From: Burkholderiaceae bacterium
GTDB lineage: Bacteria > Pseudomonadota > Gammaproteobacteria > Burkholderiales > Burkholderiaceae_E
Assembly (NCBI GenBank): GCA_027493945.1
Contig: JAOSJU010000001.1
Location: 3,592,484 to 3,656,483 of the forward strand
DNA length: 64,000 bases
Direction: 5' to 3'
Shown: positions 8,499 to 18,036 of the stretch, in pieces
How positions within the stretch are numbered: the first letter of the stretch is position 1
How the letters are laid out: the number at the start of each line of letters is the position of its first letter
The notes under the pieces: generated by a model
The model's database searches: none
The model's input: the letters and a program-made list of their open reading frames with translations, nothing else
What the model was told of the DNA's origin: nothing
Translations under genes and position numbers: made by a program

Positions 8499-9852
8499 TC
8501 AGACTCCCTTGGGTCGCAGGTCGCGCACCCGCACCGCCTTGCCCTGCGAGCGCGGGATCTCGCCGGGGCGCTTGACGACGACGTCGGTGGTGATGCCGAG
8601 CATCGACTTGATCTGGTGCGCCACCCTGCGCGCGATGCCGTCGTAGGCGGCCGGGTCGACGCCGGGCTGCACTTCGGTCTCGATCGTCACGTGGTCGAGC
8701 CGGCCCTGGCGCTCGACGACCAGCTGGTAGTGAGGCGCGATGTTCTCCAGGCCGACCAGCACCGCCTCGACCTGCGACGGGTAGACGTTCACGCCGCGGA
8801 TGATCAGCATGTCGTCGTTGCGGCCGGTGACCCGCAGGATGCGCAGGTGCGTGCGGCCGCAATCGCACGGCGCGGTGGTGATCCGCGTGATGTCGCGCGT
8901 GCGGTAGCGCAGCATCGGCAGCGCTTCCTTGGTGAGCGTGGTGATCGCCAGCTCGCCGGCTTCGCCCTCGGGCAGCGGCCGCCCGGTGTCGGGGTCGATC
9001 ACTTCGAACAGGAAGTGATCCTCCCAGCCGTGCAGGCCGGCGTGGTGCTCGCATTCGCAGGCCACGCCCGGGCCCATGATCTCGGACAGGCCGTAGATGT
9101 CGACCGCGCGGATGCCCAGGCGCGCCTGGATCTCGCGGCGCATCGCGTCGCTCCAGGGTTCGGCGCCGAACATGCCGACTTCGAGGGCGGAGTCTTTCGC
9201 GAGGTCGATGCCCTGCTGCTCGGCCAGTTCGGCGATCGCCAGTGCATACGACGGCGTGGAGCACAGCACGCGCGCCCGGAAGTCCATGATGAGCGACACC
9301 TGGCGCTCGGTGGAGCCGCCCGACATCGGCACCACCACCCCGCCGAGCCGCTCGGCGCCGTAGTGCGCGCCCAGTCCGCCGGTGAACAGGCCGTAGCCGT
9401 AGGCGTTGTGGACCACGTCGCCGCGCCGCGCGCCGCCCGAATACAGCGAGCGCGCCATCAGGTCGGCCCAGTTGTCGAGGTCGCCGCTGGTGTAGCCGAC
9501 CACGGTCGGCTTGCCGGTCGTGCCCGAGGAGGCGTGCAGTCGCGCCAGCTCGCCGATCGGGCGCGCGAACATGCCGAACGGATAGTGGTCGCGCAGGTCG
9601 CTCTTGAGCGTGAACGGCAGCCGCTGCACGTCGTCGAGCGAACGGATGTCGTCGGGCGCGATGCCGGCCGCGTCGAGCCGCGCGCGATGCAGCGGCACGT
9701 TCTCCCGAGGCGTTCTTCACGGTCTTGCGAAGTCGCTCGAGCTGCAGCGCCGCCAGCCGCTCGCGCGGCATGGCCTCGACGTCGGGGTGAAGGTGGCGGG
9801 CGTCGGCGGCCTGCGCGGCGCGGGCGTGCCGGGTGGTGGTGCTCGTGCTCAT
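8499..9852 (-). CDS. padJ: Phenylacetate-CoA ligase-type AMP-forming ligase, broken by a one-base frameshift
   Basis: The repaired protein is about 450 residues, the usual length of PaaK/PadJ ligases. Motifs include the nucleotide loop [20 protein letters not shown], the adenylate motif [12 protein letters not shown], a CECEHH segment, and [19 protein letters not shown] at the C-terminal domain hinge. The N-terminus ([13 protein letters not shown]..., ATG 9852) is in another frame from the body. Removing one base from the CCC run at 9704-9706 joins [10 protein letters not shown] to [14 protein letters not shown]. It would activate phenylacetate, 4-hydroxyphenylacetate or a hydroxybenzoate as the CoA thioester. 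The Pad and Hcr neighbours favour an anaerobic aromatic acid. Exact substrate is inferred, and the frameshift is probably a sequencing error. Confidence 0.82.
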
Positions 9853-9885
9853 CGGGTTCTCCTCGGATTCGCGTCGTATCGGTGA

Positions 9886-10731
9886 TCAGGGGCGCGCGCC
9901 GCGCACCGGAAGCCTCGCGAGCGCGAAGCCCTGGTTGAACGCAGCTCGCGTGACCAGCGTGTACTTGAGCCAGGCGCCGGCCCCGGCGGCGGCGATGCCG
10001 GCCAGCGCGGCCAGCGGCGCGGCGCTCGCGCCGTCCACCAGGCCGATGCCGACGGGCGCGACCAGCGCGAGCGCGATCCAGGTGCCGGCCGATTGCAGCG
10101 TGCTGCCGGCGCGGTCGAGCGCCGCGAGCGCGCGCGGTGCGGCGCTCGCCGCCAGCCGGCGACGGTAGGCCAGCCACGCGAGGAAGCGCGCCGCCACCAG
10201 CACGCCGAACAGCGTTGCCAGCCCCGGGCCGGCCAGGCCGTGCAGCGGTTGCGTGAACAGGAACAGCCCGCCGCCTTCGGCGAGCCCGGTGGCGACCACG
10301 AGCGGCACCACCAGCGGCTCGCGCCAGGCCGGAATGCCGCGAGCGGCCTTCAGGATGCGCGCCTGGCAGTAGACGAAGACGAGCGCAAGCAGCGCGGCCA
10401 GCCACGCGAACGGCGCGAGACCGGCCGCCGCGGCGAGGCCCGCCGGAAACAGCAGCGTGGCGACGAAGGCCTCGCGCGACATCCAGGAGGTGCGCGGGTT
10501 GAAGAACACGTGCAGCGCGCGCGTCGGCCGGCCGATTTCGAGCCACACGCACAGCAGCCCCAGGCCGACGAGTGCCAGCGCACCCAGCGTGAGCAGGGTG
10601 GCCGCGGTGCCGCGCGCGCCCGAGAGCGCGGTGAAGACCAGCAGCCCGCTGCCGGCGCCGCCGAAGACGAAGTTGCCCGCGGCGCGCCAGTCCCAGTGCG
10701 CCTGCTGCCAGGGTTTGGGGCCGTAGCTCAT
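9886..10731 (-). CDS. padD: Membrane anchor of PadBCD-type oxidoreductase (DmsC/NrfD-like)
   Basis: This 281-residue protein has about eight TM helices and is a DmsC/NrfD-type quinone-interacting subunit. After MSYGPKPWQQAHWDWRAAGN come helices such as GAGSGLLVFTALSG and LLTLGALALVGLGLLCVWLE, then the conserved loop IGRPTRALHVFFNPRTSWM. It overlaps padC by ATGA (10731), which indicates translational coupling. It anchors the Mo and Fe-S subunits to the inner membrane and passes electrons to quinone. This agrees with the known membrane-bound phenylacetyl-CoA:acceptor oxidoreductase. The next gene (ligase) starts 33 bp downstream. Confidence 0.8.
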   Translation of the reverse strand: MSYGPKPWQQAHWDWRAAGNFVFGGAGSGLLVFTALSGARGTAATLLTLGALALVGLGLLCVWLEIGRPTRALHVFFNPRTSWMSREAFVATLLFPAGLAAAAGLAPFAWLAALLALVFVYCQARILKAARGIPAWREPLVVPLVVATGLAEGGGLFLFTQPLHGLAGPGLATLFGVLVAARFLAWLAYRRRLAASAAPRALAALDRAGSTLQSAGTWIALALVAPVGIGLVDGASAAPLAALAGIAAAGAGAWLKYTLVTRAAFNQGFALARLPVRGARP

Positions 10732-11378
10732 GCCTGTGCCTTGTCCCAGAGATAGTAGAAGCCGGGGCCGGTGCCGAGTTCCTCGTGCATGCGGAAGTGC
10801 TGGTTCTCCGCGAGCAGCTGCGAGACGTTGCTGGCCGGGTCGTCGAGGTCGCCGAAGGCGAGTGCCTTGGCGATGCATGCGTTCACGCAGGCCGGCGTGG
10901 CCTCGGGATCGACGCCGGGCGTCTGCCCCTTCTCGAGGCCGGCGTCGATGCGCTCGACGCAGAACGTGCACTTGGTGGCCACCCCGAGTCGCGCGTCGTC
11001 GTGGCGCCGGGCCTCGCTCTCGGTGGGGGCTCCGTAGGCGAAGGTGGGCCGCTGGGTCTTGTAGCGCGCCTGGTAGGGGCAGGCGACCGCGCAATAGGCG
11101 CAGCCGATGCACAGGTCGTAGTCGATCGTGACGATGCCGTCGGGCCGCTTCTTCGTGGCGGTGGTGGGGCACACTTCCATGCACGGCGGATCGTCGCAGT
11201 GCTGGCAGCCGGTGGGCACGAACGCGCGGCGCACTTCCGGGTATTCGCCGAACTCCATGTCGAGCACGCGCCGCCACTGCACGCCCGGCGGCGTGGCGTT
11301 GGCGTGCTTGCACGACGCGGTGCAGGTCTGGCAGCCGACGCAGCGCCGCAGGTCGGCGATCATGGCCCAGCGCGTCAT
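10728..11378 (-). CDS. padC: Four-cluster ferredoxin subunit of PadBCD-type oxidoreductase
   Basis: This 216-residue protein has the DmsB/NarH-like pattern of four cysteine groups. They are CVGCQTCTASCKHAN near the N-terminus, CQHCDDPPCMEVCP, CIGCAYCAVACPYQ, and the split CTFCVERI/CVNACIAKAL. It would carry electrons from the Mo subunit to the membrane anchor. It overlaps padB at its start (ATG 11378 inside padB's stop as ATGA) and padD at its end in the same way, so the three are made together. There is no Tat signal, which agrees with a cytoplasmic CoA-ester substrate. Confidence 0.85.
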   Translation of the reverse strand: MTRWAMIADLRRCVGCQTCTASCKHANATPPGVQWRRVLDMEFGEYPEVRRAFVPTGCQHCDDPPCMEVCPTTATKKRPDGIVTIDYDLCIGCAYCAVACPYQARYKTQRPTFAYGAPTESEARRHDDARLGVATKCTFCVERIDAGLEKGQTPGVDPEATPACVNACIAKALAFGDLDDPASNVSQLLAENQHFRMHEELGTGPGFYYLWDKAQA

Positions 11379-14140
11379 GCCGCGGCCCTCCGGATAGCGA
11401 CGCGCACGATGTCGGCGCCCGAGCCGGTGGCGTCGGTGAGGTCCATCGACATGGTGGCCAGCGCGTTCAGGCTGGGCACGCCGAAGTCTTTGGCGAACGG
11501 CGTGACCCAGTGGTCGAACTGGCCGATCAGCAGCAGCGTGTCGGGGCGGATGCCCTGGCGCAATACGGCGCGGCCGCGCACGCTGCGCTTCGGCGTGGCG
11601 ATCTCGATCTCGTCGCCATCCTCGATGCCGAGCCTGGCTGCGGCCTGCGGGTTGACGATCACGCCGCGGTGGCCTGCGATGTTCTCGGCAACTTCGCGGA
11701 TCATCTGCACGCCGACGTTGCCGCCCCAGGCGTACTGCATGCTGCGCGAGGTGAGCAGCCAGAACGGATAGTCTTCGGCGCGCGCGCCGCCGGCGGTGAC
11801 GATGCCTTCCCAGAGGCCGGGGAAGTCTTTCCGGGCGGGGAGCGCCCGGTACTCGCCCATCTGCTTGTCCCACCAGCGCATGTCGTGCTCGTGCAGGCGC
11901 CGGCCCAGCTCGGCGCCGACGCGTTGCAGGCGCTCCTGGTAGGGCAGCTCGAAGCGCAGGCCGCGCTCGACCATCGTGGGGTAGAGGTACCAGGCGAGTC
12001 GCGGGAACGGCTTCGTCGCAAGCCCGTTCTCCTTCCACCAGTCGAGGCCGTTGACCTGCGCGCCGTCGGTGAGCTCGGCGCTGGCCGACCGGCAGGCGGC
12101 ATCCCAGATCTCTTCGCGCGTGTAGGCGCGGTCGGGCGCCAGCGAGAAGTCGCCGTGCTCGCCCTCGAGCGGCACGCCGCACGCGCCCCTGTTGATCGCC
12201 GCGTTGTATTTCCCGAGGATGCCGCTGCGCCGCGCCAGTTCGGTGGCGATGTCGGTGAAGTCGCGCGCCTCGCCGCGCATCGCGACCGCCGGCTGGCGCA
12301 GCGCGAAGCCTTCGTGGTCCCAGAACTGCTCGACGTACTTGGTCGCGCCGATGCGGATCAGCTGCAGCCCTTCGAGGTCGGTGGCGTCGGGCAGCAGGAT
12401 GTCGGCGAAGTGGTTGGTCTCGTCGCGGGTGTAGGCAAGCGCGACGACGAACGGGAAGCGGGCGATCTTGTCGGCGACCGCCAGCGTGTCCCAGAACGAG
12501 ATCGCCGGGTTCGTGCGGTAGACGAACCAGACGTCGGGGAAGGTGACTTTCGGCAAGCCCTTCGGCGTTTCGTCGAGGAACATCCACGAGAAGTGCGTCG
12601 GGCCCAGCGCCTGGCTCCATGCACCGTTGCCTACCAGCGGGACCATCGTGCGACAGGCGTTGCGGATGTTCGGGCGCGGCGACCAGTTCTTGCGGTCGGT
12701 GGGATTCAGCGGGTAGGCCATGAACCCGTCGGGGCCGGGCTTCGCGCTCTCCAGCCGCTCGGACATCGGGCGCACCAGCCGTACGGTGGTGCCGATGGTG
12801 CCGCCGGGAACCTCGAGCGCGCCCACCAGCGACGCGAGCATCGTTCGCGCCCAGCAGCACTCGTAACCGCCCCAGCCGTTGTTGATCGTCTTGCCCAGCG
12901 TGACCGCGACCGGGCGATAGGGGAGCTCGCGCCCCTCGATCTCGATCGTCTGGCTGACGCAGGCGTGCTCGACGTATTCTTGCGCGATCTTGCGCATCGT
13001 GGCGGCGGACACGTCGCAGACGCCCTGCGCCCACTCGGGCGAGTAGGGCCGCATGTGCGCGACCAGCTTGTCGAACGTGGTCTCGCCGGCGAGCAGGCCG
13101 TCGGCGAGCACTTCGTCGTCCGGGCCGATCTCGATCGCGTCGACCTCGACCCTGGCGTGCAGGGCTTCGTCGAGCCCCTCGCTGTCGTGCGCGCGCGCGC
13201 AGCCGGCGCCCGCATCCCAGACCAGCGGCTTGCGGGTTGCGCGGTCGCGCAGGTAGTAGCCGTTGGGCCCGACCAGGTATGCCGACGCGGTGCGTTTCGC
13301 GAGGAACGGCAGGTCGAGCCGCTCGCGCGGCACTTCGTGCAGCAGCACGTGGATCAGTGCGTAGAGGAACGCCGCGTCGGTCTTGGGCTTGATCGGCACC
13401 CACTGCGCCGAGCAGGCGCCGGTGACCGACAGGTGCGGCTCGACCTGGACGCGCTTCAGGCCGCGCACGCGCGCCTGCGAATGCCGCCAGACGCCGACCA
13501 CGCCGCCCGAGGCCTCGATGTTCGAGCCGCAGGAGATCAGGTAGTTGCAGTTCGGCGTGTCGGCCGCGACGATGAACGCGCGGTGCCAGAACTCACCGTA
13601 CAGGTGCTCGGAGTGGTCGCACTTGACGCCCTGGCCCGAGCCGAAGCCCATGTCGACCGGCCCCCAGGCCGCGAGAAAGGCCGGGAAAGTACCCATGTAG
13701 AACTGCGGCGTGCCGCCGCCGCCGAAGCTCGCCGCCAGCCGCGGGTAGCCCGATTCGTCGGTGAGGCCCTGCTCGCGGATCCGGTTCAGGCGCTCGGCGA
13801 TCGTGTCGAACGCCTCTTCCCAGGAGATCGGCACGAAACCCGGATCCTGGTCGCGGCCCTTCTTCGGGTTGGTCCGCTTCATCGGCGTGAGGATCCGGTT
13901 CGGGTTGTAGGTCTTCTGGACCAGCCCGTAGGCCTTCACGCAGACTTTGCCGCCGCCCGGATGGATCTTCTCGGCGCAGAAGTTGGGCTCCACCTCGGTG
14001 GCCAAGCCGTCGACCACCTTGACGGTGAGAAGATCGGGGCCGGCCACGCACTGGTAGCAGTAGGTGGGAACCCGGCGCAGGCCCGGCGCGGGCGCGTCGG
14101 CGCGGCCCGCATCGGCTGCGGCGGCCGCCGCGACGCTCAT
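11375..14140 (-). CDS. padB: Molybdopterin large subunit, phenylacetyl-CoA:acceptor oxidoreductase type
   Basis: This 921-residue protein belongs to the DMSO-reductase family. The N-terminal Fe-S region holds TYCYQCVAG, NFCAEKI and KVCVKAYGL. Pterin-binding regions follow (FGSGQGVKCDHSEHLYGEFW, LISCGSNIEASGG), and a C-terminal dinucleotide-binding domain contains LEIGDGDEIEI-like sequence and QFDHWVTPFAKD. There is no twin-arginine signal, so it should face the cytoplasm. With padC, padD and the ligase it matches the enzyme that oxidises phenylacetyl-CoA to phenylglyoxylate in denitrifiers. With Hcr next door, a 4-hydroxyphenyl substrate is also plausible. The start ATG 14140 overlaps the thioesterase stop. 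No phenylglyoxylate oxidoreductase genes are in the window. Confidence 0.78.
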   Translation of the reverse strand: MSVAAAAAADAGRADAPAPGLRRVPTYCYQCVAGPDLLTVKVVDGLATEVEPNFCAEKIHPGGGKVCVKAYGLVQKTYNPNRILTPMKRTNPKKGRDQDPGFVPISWEEAFDTIAERLNRIREQGLTDESGYPRLAASFGGGGTPQFYMGTFPAFLAAWGPVDMGFGSGQGVKCDHSEHLYGEFWHRAFIVAADTPNCNYLISCGSNIEASGGVVGVWRHSQARVRGLKRVQVEPHLSVTGACSAQWVPIKPKTDAAFLYALIHVLLHEVPRERLDLPFLAKRTASAYLVGPNGYYLRDRATRKPLVWDAGAGCARAHDSEGLDEALHARVEVDAIEIGPDDEVLADGLLAGETTFDKLVAHMRPYSPEWAQGVCDVSAATMRKIAQEYVEHACVSQTIEIEGRELPYRPVAVTLGKTINNGWGGYECCWARTMLASLVGALEVPGGTIGTTVRLVRPMSERLESAKPGPDGFMAYPLNPTDRKNWSPRPNIRNACRTMVPLVGNGAWSQALGPTHFSWMFLDETPKGLPKVTFPDVWFVYRTNPAISFWDTLAVADKIARFPFVVALAYTRDETNHFADILLPDATDLEGLQLIRIGATKYVEQFWDHEGFALRQPAVAMRGEARDFTDIATELARRSGILGKYNAAINRGACGVPLEGEHGDFSLAPDRAYTREEIWDAACRSASAELTDGAQVNGLDWWKENGLATKPFPRLAWYLYPTMVERGLRFELPYQERLQRVGAELGRRLHEHDMRWWDKQMGEYRALPARKDFPGLWEGIVTAGGARAEDYPFWLLTSRSMQYAWGGNVGVQMIREVAENIAGHRGVIVNPQAAARLGIEDGDEIEIATPKRSVRGRAVLRQGIRPDTLLLIGQFDHWVTPFAKDFGVPSLNALATMSMDLTDATGSGADIVRVAIRRAAA

Positions 14141-14544
14141 GCCAGGCCTGCCTTCTTCGCCTTGGCGGCCGGGCGCGCGGCGGTGCCCGCGACATCGACG
14201 ACGAAGCGACTGTGCCGGCCACGGCAGATCGCGTCGACACTGTCGCGGCCCTCGACCTCGAAGGTGACTGCGCGGCCCTTGACCTCGGCGATCGTCACCT
14301 TCAGCTCGACCGGCATGCCCAGCAGCGTGGCGGCGAGGTGGTCGATCTCCACGCGCGTGCCCACCGAGTCTTCGCCGGCGTCGAGGTGCTCGAGCAGCAG
14401 CTCGCGGCAGGCGATCTCGACGTCCTGCACCAGCATCGGTGTGGCATAGACGCGGGCGTTCTCGCCCATGAAGCCGATCGTGCGGTCGCGATCGACGGTG
14501 AGTTGGCTGGTGCGCGTCGCGCCGGGGACGAGGGTAGGTTTCAT
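14137..14544 (-). CDS. FlK-like hot-dog thioesterase
   Basis: This 135-residue hot-dog protein resembles the fluoroacetyl-CoA thioesterase (FlK) family: FMGENARVYATPMLVQDVEIAC, then GEDSVGTRVEIDHLAATLLGM and GRDSVDAICRGRHSRFVVDV. The conserved SVGT..v.H.aat pattern carries the family's Thr/His region. It probably hydrolyses acyl-CoA esters, perhaps releasing CoA from dead-end aromatic thioesters. It overlaps padB (ATGA) and lies 71 bp downstream of livF. A Lys/Ala-rich tail follows the domain. The substrate is not predictable from sequence. Confidence 0.7.
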   Translation of the reverse strand: MKPTLVPGATRTSQLTVDRDRTIGFMGENARVYATPMLVQDVEIACRELLLEHLDAGEDSVGTRVEIDHLAATLLGMPVELKVTIAEVKGRAVTFEVEGRDSVDAICRGRHSRFVVDVAGTAARPAAKAKKAGLA

Positions 14545-14615
14545 CGGATTCTCCAGGTTCGTTGCCGGGACGGCGGGAGCCCGACCGGCGTCGTGAGTGG
14601 CGGATGGGTGACCGG

Positions 14616-15317
14616 CTACAACCCGAGATAGGCCTGCTGGACCGCCGGGTTGTGGAGCAGTTCGGCGCCGCTGCCCGACAGCGCGATACGGCCGACCTCG
14701 AGCACGTAGGCGCGGTCGGCCACCGACAGCGCCGCACGCGCGTTCTGGTCGACCAGCAGGATCGTGGTGCTGGCATCCTTCAGCGAGCGGATCGTGGCGA
14801 AGATCTCGGCCACCAGGCGCGGCGCGAGGCCCATGCTCGGCTCGTCGAGCAGCAGCAGCCTGGGGCGCGACATCAGTGCCCGGCCCATCGCGAGCATCTG
14901 CTGCTGTCCGCCCGACAGCGTGCCGGCCGCGTCGTGGCGCTTGGACGCCAGGATCGGAAACAGCGCGTAGACCTTCTCGAGCCCGACGGCGATCTCGCTC
15001 GCGGGGCGCACGTAGGCGCCGAGCCTGAGGTTGTCCTCGACCGTGAGCGGGCCGAACACCTGCCTGCCCTCGGGCACCTGGACGATGCCCATGCGCACGC
15101 GCGCGCGCGGCGACACGCGAGTGACGTCGGCGCCTTCGAAATGCACGCTGCCTGCCGCCGCGGGCTGCACGCCCGAGAGCGTGCGCAGCAGCGTCGACTT
15201 GCCGGCGCCGTTGGCGCCCACCAGCGCGACGAGTTCGCCATCGTTCACGCTCAGGCTCACCGAGTCGAGCGCGGTGATGCGGCCGTAGCGGCTGGACAGG
15301 CTGGCGACTTCAAGCAT
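14616..15317 (-). CDS. livF: Branched-chain-type ABC transporter ATPase 2
   Basis: This 233-residue LivF-type ATPase has Walker A GANGAGKST, signature LSGGQQQMLAMGRAL and Walker B LLLLDEPSMGL. It overlaps livG by 8 bp and is the last transporter gene. LivF-family systems in aromatic operons often import benzoate-like or phenylacetate-like acids rather than amino acids. The position upstream of ligase and reductase genes points that way here, though specificity rests with the binding protein. Confidence 0.88.
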   Translation of the reverse strand: MLEVASLSSRYGRITALDSVSLSVNDGELVALVGANGAGKSTLLRTLSGVQPAAAGSVHFEGADVTRVSPRARVRMGIVQVPEGRQVFGPLTVEDNLRLGAYVRPASEIAVGLEKVYALFPILASKRHDAAGTLSGGQQQMLAMGRALMSRPRLLLLDEPSMGLAPRLVAEIFATIRSLKDASTTILLVDQNARAALSVADRAYVLEVGRIALSGSGAELLHNPAVQQAYLGL

Positions 15318-16137
15318 GCGCCTGCTCCGGCTGCGCCGCCGTGCCCAGGTAGGCTTCGATCACTTTCGGGTCGCTGCGCACCTGCTCGGCGGTGCCTTCG
15401 GCAAGCCGGCGCCCGTAGTCGAGCACGAGGATGTGGTCGGACACCCCCATCACCAGCCGCATGTTGTGCTCGACCAGCACCACGGTGGTGCCGGTGTCGG
15501 CAAGCCGGCGGATGAGCAGCGCGATGTCGGCCGATTCGGTGGGGTTCAGGCCGGCGGCCGGCTCGTCGAGCAGCAGGATCTTCGGTTCGCCGGCCAGCGC
15601 GCGAGCGATCTCCAGGCGCTTGAGCGCGCCATACGGCATGGCATCGGCGCTCGATTCGGCATGGGCGCCGAGCCCGACGAACTTCAGCAGCTCGAGCGCA
15701 CGCTCGCGGCAGTCGCGCTCGGTGCGCCGCAGTTGCGCGGTGCGCAGCAGCGTGGGCAGCAGGCCGCAGCGCTCGCGCAGATGGCGCCCGGTCATCACGT
15801 TCTCGAGCGCGCTCATGTTGAAGAAGATCTGCAGGTTCTGGAACGTGCGGCCGATGCCGGCGGCGGCAAAGGCGTGCGCGGGCCGGCCGGTGAGGTCGCG
15901 GCCGCGCAGGCTGATGCGCCCGGTACTTGGCAGGTAGACGCCGGTGAGCAGGTTCAGCAAGGTCGTCTTGCCGGCGCCGTTGGGGCCGATGATCGAATGG
16001 ACCATGCCTTCGCGCAGCGTGAAGGAGAGATCCTGCACGGCGTGGATGCCGCCGAACTCCTTCGACAGACCCTGCACGCTCAGGCCGTCGCCGATCGCAT
16101 GCGCCGCGCCGGCACGGATCGCGTGCTCGCTGGCCAT
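15310..16137 (-). CDS. livG: Branched-chain-type ABC transporter ATPase 1
   Basis: This protein of about 275 residues is a LivG-type ATPase with Walker A IIGPNGAGKTT, the Q-loop region FNMSALENVMTGRH, a divergent signature YGALKRLEIARAL and Walker B ILLLDEPAAGLNP. I chose ATG 16137; GTG 16164, 2 bp past the livM stop, is an alternative that adds nine residues. It works as a heterodimer with LivF to energise the LivH/LivM permeases. Confidence 0.87.
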   Translation of the reverse strand: MASEHAIRAGAAHAIGDGLSVQGLSKEFGGIHAVQDLSFTLREGMVHSIIGPNGAGKTTLLNLLTGVYLPSTGRISLRGRDLTGRPAHAFAAAGIGRTFQNLQIFFNMSALENVMTGRHLRERCGLLPTLLRTAQLRRTERDCRERALELLKFVGLGAHAESSADAMPYGALKRLEIARALAGEPKILLLDEPAAGLNPTESADIALLIRRLADTGTTVVLVEHNMRLVMGVSDHILVLDYGRRLAEGTAEQVRSDPKVIEAYLGTAAQPEQAHA

Positions 16138-16166
16138 CGCGGGACGGGTCGTCGGGGCGGGCACGG

Positions 16167-17135
16167 TCAGCCTCGCTTGCGAGCGAGCCAGCCTGCCAGC
16201 GTCGGCACCGCGCCGCGCGGCAGGAAGATCATCGTGACCATCAGGATGGCGCCGAACACGACCATCTCGTATTCCTTGATCACCGTGAGCGCCTGCGGCA
16301 GAACGGTGAGGATCGCGGCGCCGACGACGGCGCCGAAGGTCGAGGCCATGCCGCCGAAGACGACCATCGTCACCAACTCGACCGAATGCAGGAACGAGGA
16401 CTTGGCGGGCGTGATGAACCCGCTGTAGAAGGCGGTGAGGCCGCCGGCGATCGCGGCAAACACCGCGGAGACGACGAAGACCATCAGCTTTTGCCGTGCG
16501 CTGTCGATGCCGACCACCTCGGCGGCCACTTCGGAGGTGTGCAGCGCGCGCAGCGCCCGCCCGGTGGGCGATTCGATCAGGTTCAGCGCCACCCAGACCG
16601 CGAGCAGCAGGCAGGCGCCGACGATCCAGTACCAGGTCTGCTCGCCGCTCACGGCCCAGCCGAACACGGTGAACGGCGGCACCGGCATGCCGTCGGGCCC
16701 GCCGGTGACGCGGTCTTCGTTGGCGAGCACGATCGACACGATGACGCCGAGTCCCGGGGTGGCCATCGCGAGGTAGTGGCCCTTCAGGCGCAGGATCGGG
16801 CGCCCGACGACGAAGGCCATCAGCGCCACCGCCGCGGTGGCGACGACCAGCGCGGCCAGCGGCGGCACGCCGTAGCGCGAGACCAGCAGCGCCGACCCGT
16901 AGGCGCCCAGGCCGTAGAACCCGGCGTGCCCGAGGCTGATCTGGCCGGCGTAGCCGATCAGCAGGTTCAGGCCGACGCAGACGATCGCGTTCAGGCCGAC
17001 GAGAATCGCGACGTCGTAGAAGTAGTCGTTGGCGAGCACCAGCGGTGCCAGCACGATCGCGAGCGCGAGCGCCGCCAGGCCGCCGGTGCGCGGCGACGCC
17101 CACCAGCGCGCGCGGTCGGCCGGGCGATCAGACAC
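16167..17135 (-). CDS. livM: Branched-chain-type ABC transporter permease 2
   Basis: LivM-type permease of about 322 residues with 8-10 TM helices. It shows the family stretch GLNLLIGYAGQISLGHAGFY and the cytoplasmic loop IDSARQKLMVFVVSAVFAAI. The GTG at 17135 overlaps the livH stop by 8 bp and is preferred; an ATG at 17165 would overlap it by 38 bp. It forms the translocation pore with LivH. Confidence 0.87.
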   Translation of the reverse strand: MSDRPADRARWWASPRTGGLAALALAIVLAPLVLANDYFYDVAILVGLNAIVCVGLNLLIGYAGQISLGHAGFYGLGAYGSALLVSRYGVPPLAALVVATAAVALMAFVVGRPILRLKGHYLAMATPGLGVIVSIVLANEDRVTGGPDGMPVPPFTVFGWAVSGEQTWYWIVGACLLLAVWVALNLIESPTGRALRALHTSEVAAEVVGIDSARQKLMVFVVSAVFAAIAGGLTAFYSGFITPAKSSFLHSVELVTMVVFGGMASTFGAVVGAAILTVLPQALTVIKEYEMVVFGAILMVTMIFLPRGAVPTLAGWLARKRG

Positions 17136-18003
17136 GGTCGCTCTTGACTGCACCAAGGATTCCATCGGGACGCACGAACAGCACGACGAGAATGATCACG
17201 AACGCGATCACGTCCTTGTAGGCCGACGACAGGTAGCCGGCGCCGAGGGCTTCGAGCAGCCCCAGCACGACCCCGCCGACGATGGCGCCCGGAAAACTGC
17301 CCAGGCCGCCGAGCATCGCAGCGGCGAACCCCTTGAGCCCGAGCATGATTCCGGCGTCGTACGACGTGAAAGTGATCGGCGCGATCAGCACGCCGGCGAC
17401 GGCGCCGAGCGCGGCCGCGAGCCCGAAGCTGGCGAACAGCACCTTGCGCACCTCGATGCCCACCAATTGCGCGGCGAAGCGGTTGTACGAGGTGGCCAGC
17501 ATCGCCTTGCCGAGCAGCGTGCGGTTGAAGAACCAGGACAGGGCGGCCACGACGACCACGGTGACGCCGATGACCCACAGGCTCTGCGGAACGATGGTTG
17601 CACCGAGAATCGAGATCGGAGCGTCGCCCGACAGCGGCGGCAGCGCGTGGATGCTCTTGTCCCAGACGAGCTGCGCCAGGCCGCGCAGGAAGATCGACGC
17701 GCCGATGGTGATGATGATCAGCGTCACCACGTCGGCCTTGCGGGCGCGCCCGACCGCCAGCCACTCGAGCAGGAGCCCGACCACACCCGTGACCGCCACG
17801 GCGCCGAGGAGGGCGATCGGCATCGGCAGCCCCGAACCGATGAACGACACCGCGCTCATGCCGCCGATCATCACGAACTCGCCCTGGGCGAAGTTGATGA
17901 CGTAGCTGGCGTTGAAGATGATCGAGAAGCCCAGGGCCACCAGCGCATAGATCGCGCCGATGGTGAGGCCGCCGGCGAGAAACTGCAGCCATGCTCCGCT
18001 CAT
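17128..18003 (-). CDS. livH: Branched-chain-type ABC transporter permease 1
   Basis: This 291-residue LivH-type permease contains GAIYALVALGFSIIFNASYV and NFAQGEFVMIGG near the N-terminus and LGLKGFAAAMLGGLGSFPGA in the C-terminal half, all family hallmarks. It starts 33 bp after livK and overlaps livM. It is an inner-membrane protein with about eight helices. Confidence 0.9.
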   Translation of the reverse strand: MSGAWLQFLAGGLTIGAIYALVALGFSIIFNASYVINFAQGEFVMIGGMSAVSFIGSGLPMPIALLGAVAVTGVVGLLLEWLAVGRARKADVVTLIIITIGASIFLRGLAQLVWDKSIHALPPLSGDAPISILGATIVPQSLWVIGVTVVVVAALSWFFNRTLLGKAMLATSYNRFAAQLVGIEVRKVLFASFGLAAALGAVAGVLIAPITFTSYDAGIMLGLKGFAAAMLGGLGSFPGAIVGGVVLGLLEALGAGYLSSAYKDVIAFVIILVVLFVRPDGILGAVKSDRV

Positions 18004-18036
18004 TGCTGTTCCTCGCCGGGCGGCCGGTAGACGCCG

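Noticed and set aside
11375..14140. Formate dehydrogenase or selenoprotein identity for the molybdenum subunit, given selD in the window
   Set aside because: No in-frame UGA is seen, and the DmsC-like anchor, CoA ligase and lack of a Tat signal fit a PadBCD-type enzyme better.
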